In this document: positions 1 to 5,639 of the stretch, one piece after another
Position numbering within the stretch: position 1 is the first letter of the stretch
Layout of the letters: every line of letters starts with the position of its first letter
DNA from: Chloroflexota bacterium
GTDB taxonomy: Bacteria > Chloroflexota > Dehalococcoidia > SM23-28-2 > RBG-16-64-32
NCBI GenBank assembly: GCA_022564695.1
Contig: JADFKX010000124.1
Span: 1 to 6,159 of the forward strand
Direction: 5' to 3'
DNA length: 6,159 nt
The notes under the pieces: generated by a model
Told to the model about the DNA's origin: nothing
The model's input: only the letters and a program-made list of their open reading frames with translations
Database searches by the model: none
Made by a program: the position numbers and the translations under genes

Positions 1-250
1 TAGCGGTGGCAGGGGTGCTATCGGGGATGCCCGCGGCGATGGCGGCCTGGCGGGCCGGATTCATCCCCAGACCGGCGGAGAGGACGTTTCCCATGAGCAC
101 CTCGTCAACCTGATCCGGCTTAACGCCCGCCCGTTCCAGAGCCTCGGCGATCGCGATCGCTCCCAGCTTGGTGGCTGGGACATCGGCGAACGCACCGCCA
201 AAGGTGCCGATTGGTGTGCGCGCGGCGCCAGCGATGACGACTTCATTCAT
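1..250 (-). CDS. Thiolase (acetyl-CoA C-acyltransferase), N-terminal part, cut by window edge
   Basis: The visible 83 residues are the start of a thiolase, which condenses two acyl-CoAs or cleaves 3-ketoacyl-CoA with free CoA in the cytoplasm. The start MNEVVIAGAARTPIGTFGG carries the family's ARTPIG-F-GG signature at residues 10-19. It is followed by the first helix (LGAIAIAEALERAGV) and the strand-loop VLMGNVLSAGLGMNPARQAA at about 54-73, which precedes the nucleophilic cysteine. That cysteine and the rest of the usual ~390 residues lie beyond the left edge, so neither activity nor chain-length preference (biosynthetic or degradative) can be judged. The ATG is well supported: GGAGG lies five bases upstream and the protein begins exactly where the family does. 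A promoter at 312-283 suggests it starts its own transcript rather than depending on the glycosylase gene behind it. The fold assignment is firm; the substrate is open. Confidence 0.93.
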   Translation of the reverse strand, partial: MNEVVIAGAARTPIGTFGGAFADVPATKLGAIAIAEALERAGVKPDQVDEVLMGNVLSAGLGMNPARQAAIAAGIPDSTPATA

Positions 251-254
251 GGTG

Positions 255-259
255 TCCTC
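255..259 (-). promoter_or_regulatory. Ribosome binding site of the thiolase
   Basis: GGAGG on the minus strand, five bases before the ATG at 250. It decides the start, since it coincides with the family's usual N-terminus. Confidence 0.75.
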
Positions 260-282
260 CTGTCCAGCGTTGGGCGTCTAGC

Positions 283-312
283 ATCGTATCTGGTGCACGG
301 GTAAGGGGTCAA
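283..312 (-). promoter_or_regulatory. Sigma70-like promoter of the thiolase gene
   Basis: On the minus strand TTGACC (312-307, five of six consensus bases) is followed after 18 bases by TACGAT (288-283, four of six). The start point would fall near 276, giving a leader of about 26 bases that contains the GGAGG site at 259-255. Position, spacing and direction all fit the thiolase start at 250. Prediction by eye only. Confidence 0.55.
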
Positions 313-358
313 GCGGAGGCCCGGCCGAGACCGTGCGTCAATGTGCGCGCCGCCCCGC

Positions 359-997
359 CTACCGGCCCTCCTCCGGCAGCGCCACGCCGAGGCTGCGCCA
401 CATGTACCAGGTGCCCACGCTGCGATAGGGCCGCCAGGGCTCCGCGATGCGCTGCATCTCCTCCGGCGTGGGTGGGCCCGGCAGGCCGTACGCCTGTCGG
501 AATCCGCGCTGCACGCCCACGTCGTCCACGGGCAGCACGTCCGGCCGCCCCAGCGAGAAGATCAGGAACATCTCCGCCGTCCAGCGGCCTATCCCCTTCA
601 CGGAGGAGGCCCTGTTGATCACCTCCTCGTCCTCCAGCGATGCGAACTCCCCCTCCTTCAGCTGGCCCGAGGCGAACTTCTCCGATAAGTCGCGCAGGTA
701 GGCGAGCTTCTGCCGGGAGAGGCCGGCCGTGCGCAGCTGCTCGTCTCCGGCGGCAATGAACTGCTCAGGCGTGAAGAAGCGCTTATCGTCCGTACCCAGC
801 ACCTCCATAACGCGGTTCATGATGGCGCGAGCCGCCGGGCCGGCGAGCTGTTGAAAGAAGATAGCCCGTGCCAGGGAGCGGAAAGTACCTTCGCGCGGCT
901 CCATCGCAAACGAGCCGACGCTGTCGATGACGCGGGCAAGTGTCGGGTCCGCCTTACGCAGATGGGCGACGGCCGCTTCCGGGTCGTATCTGAGCAC
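359..997 (-). CDS. DNA-3-methyladenine glycosylase, short Mag/AlkA type (HhH-GPD)
   Basis: A base-excision repair enzyme that removes alkylated purines such as 3-methyladenine from DNA, leaving an abasic site. The 212 residues contain the HhH-GPD core. An FFQQLAG segment lies at 47-53, the helix-hairpin-helix VKGIGRWTAEMF at 133-144, and LPVDD at 155-159, where Asp159 aligns with the catalytic Asp238 of E. coli AlkA. The family-typical WRPYRSVGTWYMWR lies at 188-201. The N-terminal TBP-like domain of E. coli AlkA (282 residues) is missing, so it resembles fission-yeast Mag1 and many short bacterial versions. The start is a GTG; no other ATG, GTG or TTG lies in frame just upstream, and the following YDPEAAVAHLRKADPTLARV is the normal family beginning. 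There is no Shine-Dalgarno site, but an extended -10 element sits seven bases upstream, pointing to a leaderless message. It is divergent from the gene at 1140 and unrelated in function to its neighbours. Confidence 0.92.
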   Translation of the reverse strand: MLRYDPEAAVAHLRKADPTLARVIDSVGSFAMEPREGTFRSLARAIFFQQLAGPAARAIMNRVMEVLGTDDKRFFTPEQFIAAGDEQLRTAGLSRQKLAYLRDLSEKFASGQLKEGEFASLEDEEVINRASSVKGIGRWTAEMFLIFSLGRPDVLPVDDVGVQRGFRQAYGLPGPPTPEEMQRIAEPWRPYRSVGTWYMWRSLGVALPEEGR

Positions 998-1004
998 GGG
1001 ATGG

Positions 1005-1013
1005 ATTGTAGCA
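1005..1013 (-). promoter_or_regulatory. Extended -10 promoter element, probably giving a leaderless glycosylase mRNA
   Basis: The minus strand reads TGCTACAAT (1013-1005), a TGn-extended -10 with five of six consensus bases. Seven bases separate it from the GTG at 997, so transcription would begin at or within a base of the start codon. The -35 region is poor (TTATTG at 1034-1029, 18-base spacer), as is common for extended -10 promoters. No ribosome binding site is present, which fits a leaderless message. Confidence 0.5.
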
Positions 1014-1124
1014 CGCCGGGCCGCGCCGCAATAACTAGTAGAACTGTAACGCCGAGCCCCTCTTCCGGTTAAAGGATTAGGGTACCTTTTGCGGCAGTTC
1101 GATTCACAGATGAGCTAAGAGCAG

Positions 1125-1130
1125 AGGAGG
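1125..1130 (+). promoter_or_regulatory. Strong ribosome binding site of the 126-aa gene
   Basis: AGGAGG, nine bases before the ATG at 1140 and inside the purine run GAGGAGGGG, is a near-perfect anti-16S match and fixes this start. Confidence 0.75.
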
Positions 1131-1139
1131 GGCGACTTC

Positions 1140-1520
1140 ATGGTTGCAAAGGTCATAGTCCTGGTAGCGGATCGGGATGATCCGAAGCACGGAGAGATCG
1201 TGGTTGTGGACACTACCGTTGAGGCAGAGCGGCTTGTCGAGACTCTGCTCGATTCCGGCTTCGACCGGGAGCGGGTGCGGGTGTTCACCGGCACTGAGAT
1301 GGAAGCGCATGTGTCTCATCGTCCCAAAGTGGAGCTGGTGGAAATGGGCGTGGACGAGCCCGCGCCTGCCGACGACGCGCCTGCTGAAGAGGAAACCCAA
1401 CCTGCTGAGGCCTTGGGCGGGACCCACGCCGCGGAGTTGGAGAACGAGAACAGCTCCGCGCCCCTGTTCAGGACCCCGCCTGTGAAATCAGTAGAGTTGA
1501 TGCCTGAGCTGCTCCACTAG
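1140..1520 (+). CDS. Unrecognised 126-aa protein: small alpha/beta domain, acidic linker, conserved-looking tail
   Basis: I cannot assign a function. Residues 1-68 look like a compact alpha/beta domain: strand (KVIVLVA), strand (EIVVVD at 19-24), helix (TVEAERLVETLLDSGFD at 26-42), strand (RVRVFTG at 45-51), then VSHRPKVELVEMG at 58-70. The helix followed by GFDRERVRVF recalls small domains in which a helix ends in a 'GF..ERV.V' turn, as in general-stress-protein 17M-like folds, but this is only a resemblance. Residues about 71-105 are low-complexity Asp/Glu/Ala/Pro, a likely disordered linker. The tail SSAPLFRTPPVKSVELMPEL (105-124) is again hydrophobic and could be a docking peptide. There is no signal peptide, membrane segment or cysteine. 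The strong ribosome binding site and the third-position G/C bias support a real, well translated gene. It stands alone between a divergent repair gene and a membrane protein gene 123 bases downstream. Confidence 0.8.
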   Translation: MVAKVIVLVADRDDPKHGEIVVVDTTVEAERLVETLLDSGFDRERVRVFTGTEMEAHVSHRPKVELVEMGVDEPAPADDAPAEEETQPAEALGGTHAAELENENSSAPLFRTPPVKSVELMPELLH

Positions 1521-1559
1521 GCTCCCGCGTTCGGCGATATCCCTGAGCAGGCGGCCTCC

Positions 1560-1577
1560 CACGGGATCGCGCCCGTG
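1560..1577. repeat. Inverted repeat, hairpin-forming, just before a -10-like box
   Basis: CACGGG (1560-1565) and CCCGTG (1572-1577) pair perfectly around a six-base loop. No T-run follows, so it is a poor intrinsic terminator for the gene ending at 1520. It abuts TATACT (1578-1583), so it could instead be an operator-like site. Role not established. Confidence 0.35.
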
Positions 1578-1583
1578 TATACT
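1578..1583 (+). promoter_or_regulatory. Possible -10 box upstream of the 244-aa membrane protein
   Basis: TATACT matches the sigma70 -10 consensus at five of six bases and is 60 bases before the GTG at 1644. No -35 is recognisable 17 bases upstream (the region is cctccc), so it would need an activator or be fortuitous. Confidence 0.25.
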
Positions 1584-1643
1584 GTCGTACGCGGATGCCG
1601 AGTCGATGGGCGGCGGGACCGGCAACCGTGAGATAACTTCGCG

Positions 1644-2378
1644 GTGCATACATCTCAGGACGTCACGATAGACCGCGCGGCAAGCCTGCGTCGCTTGGCC
1701 GTCCTCATCCTTGTTTCGATCCCCGTCACGGCAGAGATACTGTTCGGTGAGATCATCTTCGCTGGTCATATCGTCCTTCTCGTCGAAGGTCTGGGGTTCG
1801 CCTGGGGCCTGGCAGCTTTCATCGCCATCTGGGCGGTGCTGGGGCTGGTGGTGCTGGCGGCCAGGGATATCTTGTGGCCCCGCATGCTGCCCCTGCTTGA
1901 GCCGTTCCTTGCGAGCGTTGGCAGCCATGTAACGGGCCTGCTGGCGCATACGCGTGTCAAGGTGTCGCTCATGGCTCTTGGGGTTTTCGGTGTCTCGGCC
2001 CTGGCTGGGATAACCATCGCCCTTGCTGGCGGCGGGATAGTGGACTGGGCGGTAGAGCATCGCGCTAGCGTGGCGACGTTTCTCATCGCCGCCGCCGTCG
2101 TATTCGTGATCATCCTCCTGATGGCGCGGATCGGTCGGGGGATCCAGAGCTGGATCCGCAGCGTCTCAGCGACTGCGAGCCCGGCGACCCGCTCATTCGC
2201 AACCCTGGTGACGATGGTGGTGTTGGGGCCGGCGCTAAGCTGGCCGCTGTTCCGTCTGTTCGGCTATTCAGGCCGGACCACTTACGCCCTTACACTGGCT
2301 GCTGCGCCCGTGTTCGGCGCCGCCTGGGTGCCGTTCTACTCACTCGGCGTTTGGAGTCTGCTGCAAGGCCTCGTCTGA
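1644..2378 (+). CDS. Unrecognised polytopic membrane protein, about six transmembrane helices
   Basis: I do not recognise the family. The 244 residues contain about six hydrophobic stretches: roughly 18-36, 50-72, 107-130, 141-161, 186-206 and 213-240. Positive residues before the first helix (RAASLRR) suggest a cytoplasmic N-terminus. Features that could be functional are a Glu inside the first hydrophobic region (TAEILFGEIIF), a basic segment between helices 4 and 5 (RIGRGIQSWIR), and WPLFRLFGYSGRTTYAL joining helices 5 and 6. The start is a GTG because an in-frame TGA lies at 1629-1631 and no ATG follows nearby. The ribosome binding site is weak (GTGAGA about 11 bases upstream). The antisense frame across 1488-2060 is open but strongly hydrophilic, as expected for the mirror of membrane helices. 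The gene ends 4 bases from the convergent gene at 2383. A transport or small-molecule export role is possible but is not shown by any motif. Confidence 0.8.
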   Translation: MHTSQDVTIDRAASLRRLAVLILVSIPVTAEILFGEIIFAGHIVLLVEGLGFAWGLAAFIAIWAVLGLVVLAARDILWPRMLPLLEPFLASVGSHVTGLLAHTRVKVSLMALGVFGVSALAGITIALAGGGIVDWAVEHRASVATFLIAAAVVFVIILLMARIGRGIQSWIRSVSATASPATRSFATLVTMVVLGPALSWPLFRLFGYSGRTTYALTLAAAPVFGAAWVPFYSLGVWSLLQGLV

Positions 2379-2384
2379 CGGCCT
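2366..2384. repeat. Short inverted repeat at the convergent gene junction
   Basis: AGGCC (2366-2370) and GGCCT (2380-2384) pair around a nine-base loop that contains the TGA of the plus-strand gene; the right arm overlaps the TAG of the minus-strand gene. It could be a weak bidirectional termination hairpin, but the stem is only five pairs and neither side has a T-run. Confidence 0.25.
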
Positions 2385-2643
2385 AGCCAATGCTCAGGCC
2401 CAGCAGGAACAGCGCCACCGCTACCATCGCGGCCAGCCGCAGGCGTCCGGCCAGCGGGTACGGTCGCAGGCCGGCGAAGATGATCGCGCCGGCGATGGGT
2501 GGCACCAGCAGGATGTTGATCGCTGCCGCGGCGGGAGCGTCCGTGGCGGCTAGCAGCGCTTGAAGGGCGAAGGCGAACGCCGCCGTAATTACCGTCAGGA
2601 GAAGCAGGCGGCGTAGAGGTATCTGCGGCCGTGGTGTGGACAC
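2383..2643 (-). CDS. Unrecognised small membrane protein, 86 aa, three helices
   Basis: This 86-residue protein has a basic N-terminus (PRPQIPLRR) followed by three hydrophobic stretches at about 12-32, 38-58 and 67-85. The short loop GLRPYPLAGRLR (58-69) between helices 2 and 3 is positively charged and probably cytoplasmic. Nothing marks a catalytic or transport role, and I do not recognise the family. The GTG start is well supported by GGAGG at 2656-2652, eight bases upstream. It lies 39 bases behind the reductase gene on the same strand, so it is probably the last gene of the five-gene run. Its stop is 4 bases from that of the convergent membrane gene. Existence is likely from the ribosome binding site and the good hydrophobic pattern; function is unknown. 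Confidence 0.7.
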   Translation of the reverse strand: MSTPRPQIPLRRLLLLTVITAAFAFALQALLAATDAPAAAAINILLVPPIAGAIIFAGLRPYPLAGRLRLAAMVAVALFLLGLSIG

Positions 2644-2651
2644 TGTGTGCG

Positions 2652-2656
2652 CCTCC
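2652..2656 (-). promoter_or_regulatory. Ribosome binding site of the 86-aa membrane protein
   Basis: GGAGG on the minus strand, eight bases before the GTG at 2643. It supports this otherwise unrecognised small gene as translated. Confidence 0.6.
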
Positions 2657-2682
2657 AGACGTAAGGCACGATGAGAAGGCGG

Positions 2683-3432
2683 CTACTGGAGGTACATGCC
2701 GCCGTTGATGTTAATCTGGGCGCCCGTTATATACTCGCCCTCGCTCACCAGGAAGCGGCAGAGCCTGGCAACCTCCTCCGGCTTGCCGAAGCGCCCAAGT
2801 GGAATCTTCGCCAGCAGCGTCTGCTGCACCTCCTCCGTCAGGTTCGTCACCATCTCCGTCGCGATGAAACCCGGGCACATCGCGTTCACGGTGATGTTGA
2901 AGCGGGCGAACTCCTGCGCCGCCGACTTCGTGAAGCCGACGATCCCCGCCTTGGCCGCCGAGTAGTTGGACTGTCCCAGGTTCCCCATCTGGCCCACGAT
3001 GGACGACATGTTGACGATGCGGCCGCCGCCGCGCTCGATCATGTGGGGCAGCGCCGCGTTGGTGCAGTAGAAGACGCTGCTTAGGTCGGTGGCGATCACC
3101 TCTTGCCATTCCTCCGCGCTCATGCGACGGATCGTGCGGTCCCGGTTGACGCCGGCGTTGTTAACCAGGATATCGATGCCGCCGAACTCCTTGACGGTGG
3201 TATCGATGAGGGTCTGAACGTCGTCCGGGTTGGCCACGCCCGCATGTACACAGATCGCCTCCTGCCCTTTGTCCTTAAGCTCGGACTGTAGCTGCTCCGC
3301 TAGCTCCTTGCTCTGGAAGTAGTTGATGACCACCTTGCAGCCGTGGTCGGCCAGCTCGCGTACAATGGCGCGACCAAGGCCGCGGGAGCTTCCGGTGACT
3401 ATGGCGACCTTACCGTGGTTCAGACAGGACAC
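2683..3432 (-). CDS. fabG: 3-oxoacyl-[ACP]/acetoacetyl-CoA reductase, SDR family (FabG/PhaB-like)
   Basis: A short-chain dehydrogenase that reduces 3-ketoacyl thioesters to 3-hydroxyacyl thioesters with NAD(P)H in the cytoplasm. The 249 residues are full length. The dinucleotide motif TGSSRGLG lies at 13-20 and the structural NNAG at 91-94. The catalytic Ser144 (in NMSSIVGQ), Tyr157 and Lys161 (NYSAAKAG) are present, followed by PGFIATEM at 187-194 and the C-terminal NGGMYLQ. The catalytic-tetrad Asn (in the usual NL-S/T-VF segment) is Asp116 here (TDLSSVF). The segment NRDRTIRRMSAEEW and the NGGMYLQ end resemble PhaB acetoacetyl-CoA reductases as much as fatty-acid FabG. With a mutase and a hydratase in the same run, a CoA substrate is plausible. 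The GTG start follows GGAGG by seven bases and gives the standard GKVAIVTG beginning. It lies 48 bases after the upstream membrane gene and 39 before the next. Confidence 0.93.
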   Translation of the reverse strand: MSCLNHGKVAIVTGSSRGLGRAIVRELADHGCKVVINYFQSKELAEQLQSELKDKGQEAICVHAGVANPDDVQTLIDTTVKEFGGIDILVNNAGVNRDRTIRRMSAEEWQEVIATDLSSVFYCTNAALPHMIERGGGRIVNMSSIVGQMGNLGQSNYSAAKAGIVGFTKSAAQEFARFNITVNAMCPGFIATEMVTNLTEEVQQTLLAKIPLGRFGKPEEVARLCRFLVSEGEYITGAQININGGMYLQ

Positions 3433-3480
3433 AGGTGACCCTCCCTCTTTTCAGTATCTGCGTTGTTAATCGCGCTCACG

Positions 3481-3942
3481 CTAGAGATGTATGCCGAGCC
3501 GCGACCGGGCACGATCGCGTAGCCAACGACCGCCAAGGTACACGGCGGATGCTCCAACACCTAGCACGCCACCCAGCACACCCGCTAAAGCGCCAAAGGC
3601 GGCAATAACGAATGCAGAGAAGCCGATCTTAACGATCAGCGCATCTTCCCCAGCGAATTCCCCCGGATGACGAGTGACCGCAGCCGCCCAATGGCTGACT
3701 ACTGCAAGGAACGCGAGTACGCTGCTTGCAAACGCGCTCGTCGATAAGCGTTCCATGGCCCCGCTAAGGTATACGGAGGCGATGATGAGCGCGGCGAACA
3801 CTAGGAGGACGACGGGGTCGATGGATGAGTCTAGGTTGCCATGTTCGTCAACCGTTGTAGTGAAACCACCTATCACGGCAAGCGCCAGCAGGGCGGCCAA
3901 ACAAGCCAGGGTGGTCACTGAACGTGTTGCTGGTGACATCAT
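3481..3942 (-). CDS. Unrecognised membrane protein translationally coupled to the mutase gene
   Basis: A 153-residue hydrophobic protein of unknown family. Helices lie at about 10-28, 42-60, 70-90 and 102-135 (the last long and Gly/Ala-rich, AFGALAGVLGGVLGVGASAV, possibly two passes), with an acidic loop VDEHGNLDSSID at 31-42. The C-terminus is basic (GGRWLRDRARSRLG), as for a cytoplasmic end. Its ATG overlaps the mutase stop as ATGA, and no Shine-Dalgarno site is visible, so translation probably depends on ribosomes finishing the mutase. A second ATG follows directly (3939) and could be used instead. By hand count the gene is about 59% G+C against about 65% for a sampled part of the mutase (4801-5040), which may mean a later insertion or simply membrane-protein composition. 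No motif links it to mutase chemistry. Confidence 0.75.
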   Translation of the reverse strand: MMSPATRSVTTLACLAALLALAVIGGFTTTVDEHGNLDSSIDPVVLLVFAALIIASVYLSGAMERLSTSAFASSVLAFLAVVSHWAAAVTRHPGEFAGEDALIVKIGFSAFVIAAFGALAGVLGGVLGVGASAVYLGGRWLRDRARSRLGIHL

Positions 3943-5618
3943 ATCGCTGTCGGAGCGCGGTAGTCTCCGAAGGTGTTTCGCATCACGCCGCAGATCTCGC
4001 CCAGGGTCGCGTACACCCTGACCGCTTCCATTATCGGGTGCATCAGGTTCTCGCCGTCGCGGCAGACGTCGTCCAGCCGCTTGAGGGCGGCCTCAACGGC
4101 GGCGCCATCGCGTTGCTTCTTGAAGGCGTCAAGTTTCTTGACCTGGGCCCGCTCGGCCTCCGGGTTCACGCTGAAGGTCATCTGCGGCTCCTCTTCCGCA
4201 ACCCGGAACTTGTTGACGCTCACGATCGTCTTTCGGCCTTCGTCGACCGCGCTTTGATGGGCCCAGGACGCCTCCTGTATCTCCCGCTGCATGTAGCCGG
4301 ACTCGATGGCGGTGACGGCGCCTCCCATGTCCAAGACACGGTCCAGGTACTCCCAGGCCCCTTTCTCTAGCTCGTTTGTCAGCGACTCGATGTAGTAGGA
4401 GCCGCCCAGGGGGTCCGCTGTGTCGGTGACGCCGCTCTCGTAGGCGATGATCTGCTGCGTGCGCACGGCGATGCGCTGGGCCTCCTCGGTGGGCAGGGCC
4501 AGCGCCTCATCGTAGCAGGAGAGGGCCAGCGACTGCACCCCGCCCAGAACCGAAGCCAGCGCCTGCAGCGTCGCCCTGACGATGTTCAGCTCCGGCTGCT
4601 GTGCGGTGAGGGTGGCGCCGCCGGTCTGAACGTGAGTGCGAAGTGTCCAAGAGCGAGGGTCCTTGGCGCTGTAGCGCTCGCGCATGATTTTGGCCCACAT
4701 TCGGCGTAGAGCGCGGTACTTGGCGATCTCCTCTAGGAAGCTGTTCTGGGTGTTGAAGATCCAGGAGATGCGAGGCGCAAAGTCGTCGATCTCAACGCCG
4801 CGGTCGAGCGCCGCGTCGATGTAGGCGATGGCGTTGGCGAAGGTGAACGCCATCTCCTGCACGGCGCTGGAGCCGGCGTCGCGGATGTGATAACCGCTAA
4901 TGCTGATGCTGTTGAACTTCGGCAGCTCCTTGGCGCAGTACGCGATGAGGTCTGCGGCCAGCCGCAGCGAAGGCCGCGGCGGGTAGATGTAGGTGCCGCG
5001 GGCCACGTACTCCTTGAGCACGTCGTTCTGGACAGTGCCCTGGATCTTGTCGTTGGGCACACCCTGCTTCTGGCCGACCACGGCGTACATGGCGACGAGC
5101 ACGGCGGCAGGGGCGTTTATCGTCATGGAGGTGCTCACCCGGTCCAGCGGGATGCTATCGAACATCGTCTCCATGTCGTCGAGCGTGTCGATCGCCACCC
5201 CCACCTTGCCCACCTCACCCTCCGACATCGGGTCGGTTGAGTCGTATCCGAGCTGCGTCGGCAGGTCAAAGGCGACGGAGAGGCCGGATTGCCCCTCCTT
5301 GAGAAGAAACCTGAACCGCTCGTTCGTCTCCTCGGCGGTGCCGTAGCCGGCGTACTGGCGGATAGACCACAACCGGCCGCGGTACATCGTGGGCTGAACA
5401 CCGCGGGTGTACGGGTACTCGCCCGGGAAGCCTACATCGCGGCCGTAGTCCGTGTCCGCGACGTCCAGGGGGGTGTAGAGGCGTTCGGTCTGGGTTGAGC
5501 TGGTGCGAAACTCCGTGTCTGAGCGCTCGCTGGAGCGGTCCAGCGCCTTCTTGAGGGTGGTTTCCTGCCACCGCTCCTTCTCCTCCGCGATTCGCTCCAG
5601 CTCTTGCTTGTCTGCCAT
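3939..5618 (-). CDS. mcmA: Methylmalonyl-CoA mutase, catalytic (large) subunit without B12 domain
   Basis: This is the substrate-binding TIM-barrel subunit of the adenosylcobalamin-dependent mutase that interconverts (R)-methylmalonyl-CoA and succinyl-CoA, linking propionyl-CoA to the TCA cycle. The 559 residues cover the barrel only; a region of about 130 residues with the DxHxxG cobalamin motif is absent, so a separate small B12 subunit must exist elsewhere. Active-site residues by comparison with the Propionibacterium enzyme are present: Tyr89 (IRQYAGYGTAEETN), Arg207 (before GTYIYPPRPSLR), and Tyr243-His244 (SISISGYHIRDAG). Tyr89 plus Arg207 marks methylmalonyl-CoA specificity; isobutyryl-CoA mutase has Phe/Gln and 2-hydroxyisobutyryl-CoA mutase Ile/Gln there. 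Other hallmarks are SVAFDLPTQLGYDSTDP (114-130), GTVQNDVLKE (194-203) and LALPTEEAQRIAVRTQ (373-388). Residues 1-35 are a charged helix. The ATG has only a weak TAGGG about 11 bases upstream. It is preceded by a MaoC-like gene and overlaps the next gene by four bases. Confidence 0.96.
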   Translation of the reverse strand: MADKQELERIAEEKERWQETTLKKALDRSSERSDTEFRTSSTQTERLYTPLDVADTDYGRDVGFPGEYPYTRGVQPTMYRGRLWSIRQYAGYGTAEETNERFRFLLKEGQSGLSVAFDLPTQLGYDSTDPMSEGEVGKVGVAIDTLDDMETMFDSIPLDRVSTSMTINAPAAVLVAMYAVVGQKQGVPNDKIQGTVQNDVLKEYVARGTYIYPPRPSLRLAADLIAYCAKELPKFNSISISGYHIRDAGSSAVQEMAFTFANAIAYIDAALDRGVEIDDFAPRISWIFNTQNSFLEEIAKYRALRRMWAKIMRERYSAKDPRSWTLRTHVQTGGATLTAQQPELNIVRATLQALASVLGGVQSLALSCYDEALALPTEEAQRIAVRTQQIIAYESGVTDTADPLGGSYYIESLTNELEKGAWEYLDRVLDMGGAVTAIESGYMQREIQEASWAHQSAVDEGRKTIVSVNKFRVAEEEPQMTFSVNPEAERAQVKKLDAFKKQRDGAAVEAALKRLDDVCRDGENLMHPIMEAVRVYATLGEICGVMRNTFGDYRAPTAI

Positions 5619-5639
5619 ACGCTGCTTTACCCTATTGGG

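Larger units (their letters stand above)
998..1139. other. Divergent intergenic region between glycosylase and the 126-aa gene
   Basis: This 142-base spacer must hold the start signals for both directions. On the minus side the extended -10 at 1013-1005 is visible. On the plus side only the ribosome binding site near 1125-1130 is clear; I found no convincing -35/-10 pair. The part around 1030-1120 is less GC-rich than the coding regions, as expected for a regulatory spacer. Confidence 0.5.

Noticed and set aside
147..160. Perfect 14-base palindrome GCGATCGCGATCGC, two overlapping copies of the cyanobacterial HIP1 octamer
   Set aside because: It lies in the thiolase coding sequence, where it encodes Ala-Ile-Ala-Ile-Ala in a conserved helix. 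I noticed no other copy in the window, so chance and codon choice explain it, and nothing else suggests a cyanobacterium.
341..1072. Several plus-strand open frames over the glycosylase gene
   Set aside because: Arg/Pro/Ala/His-rich translations with no motif; the minus-strand glycosylase with its catalytic motifs explains the region.
1488..2060. Open frame of 190 codons on the minus strand across the 244-aa membrane gene
   Set aside because: It is rich in Arg, Asp, Gln and His with no fold-like pattern, as expected for the antisense of hydrophobic helices. Its C-terminal part in the 1521-1643 spacer looks more protein-like but has no supported start of its own.
2671..3291. Plus-strand open frames of up to 137 codons opposite the reductase gene
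   Set aside because: Composition is typical of antisense of a GC-rich gene and the reductase is beyond doubt.
3433..3480. GATACT (about 3458-3453) as a -10 box for a separate reductase promoter
   Set aside because: No -35-like sequence at 16-18 bases and no TG extension; readthrough from the upstream genes is simpler.
4887..5346. Open frames on both strands inside the mutase gene
   Set aside because: All overlap highly conserved mutase segments in other frames and have no recognisable motif or ribosome binding site.
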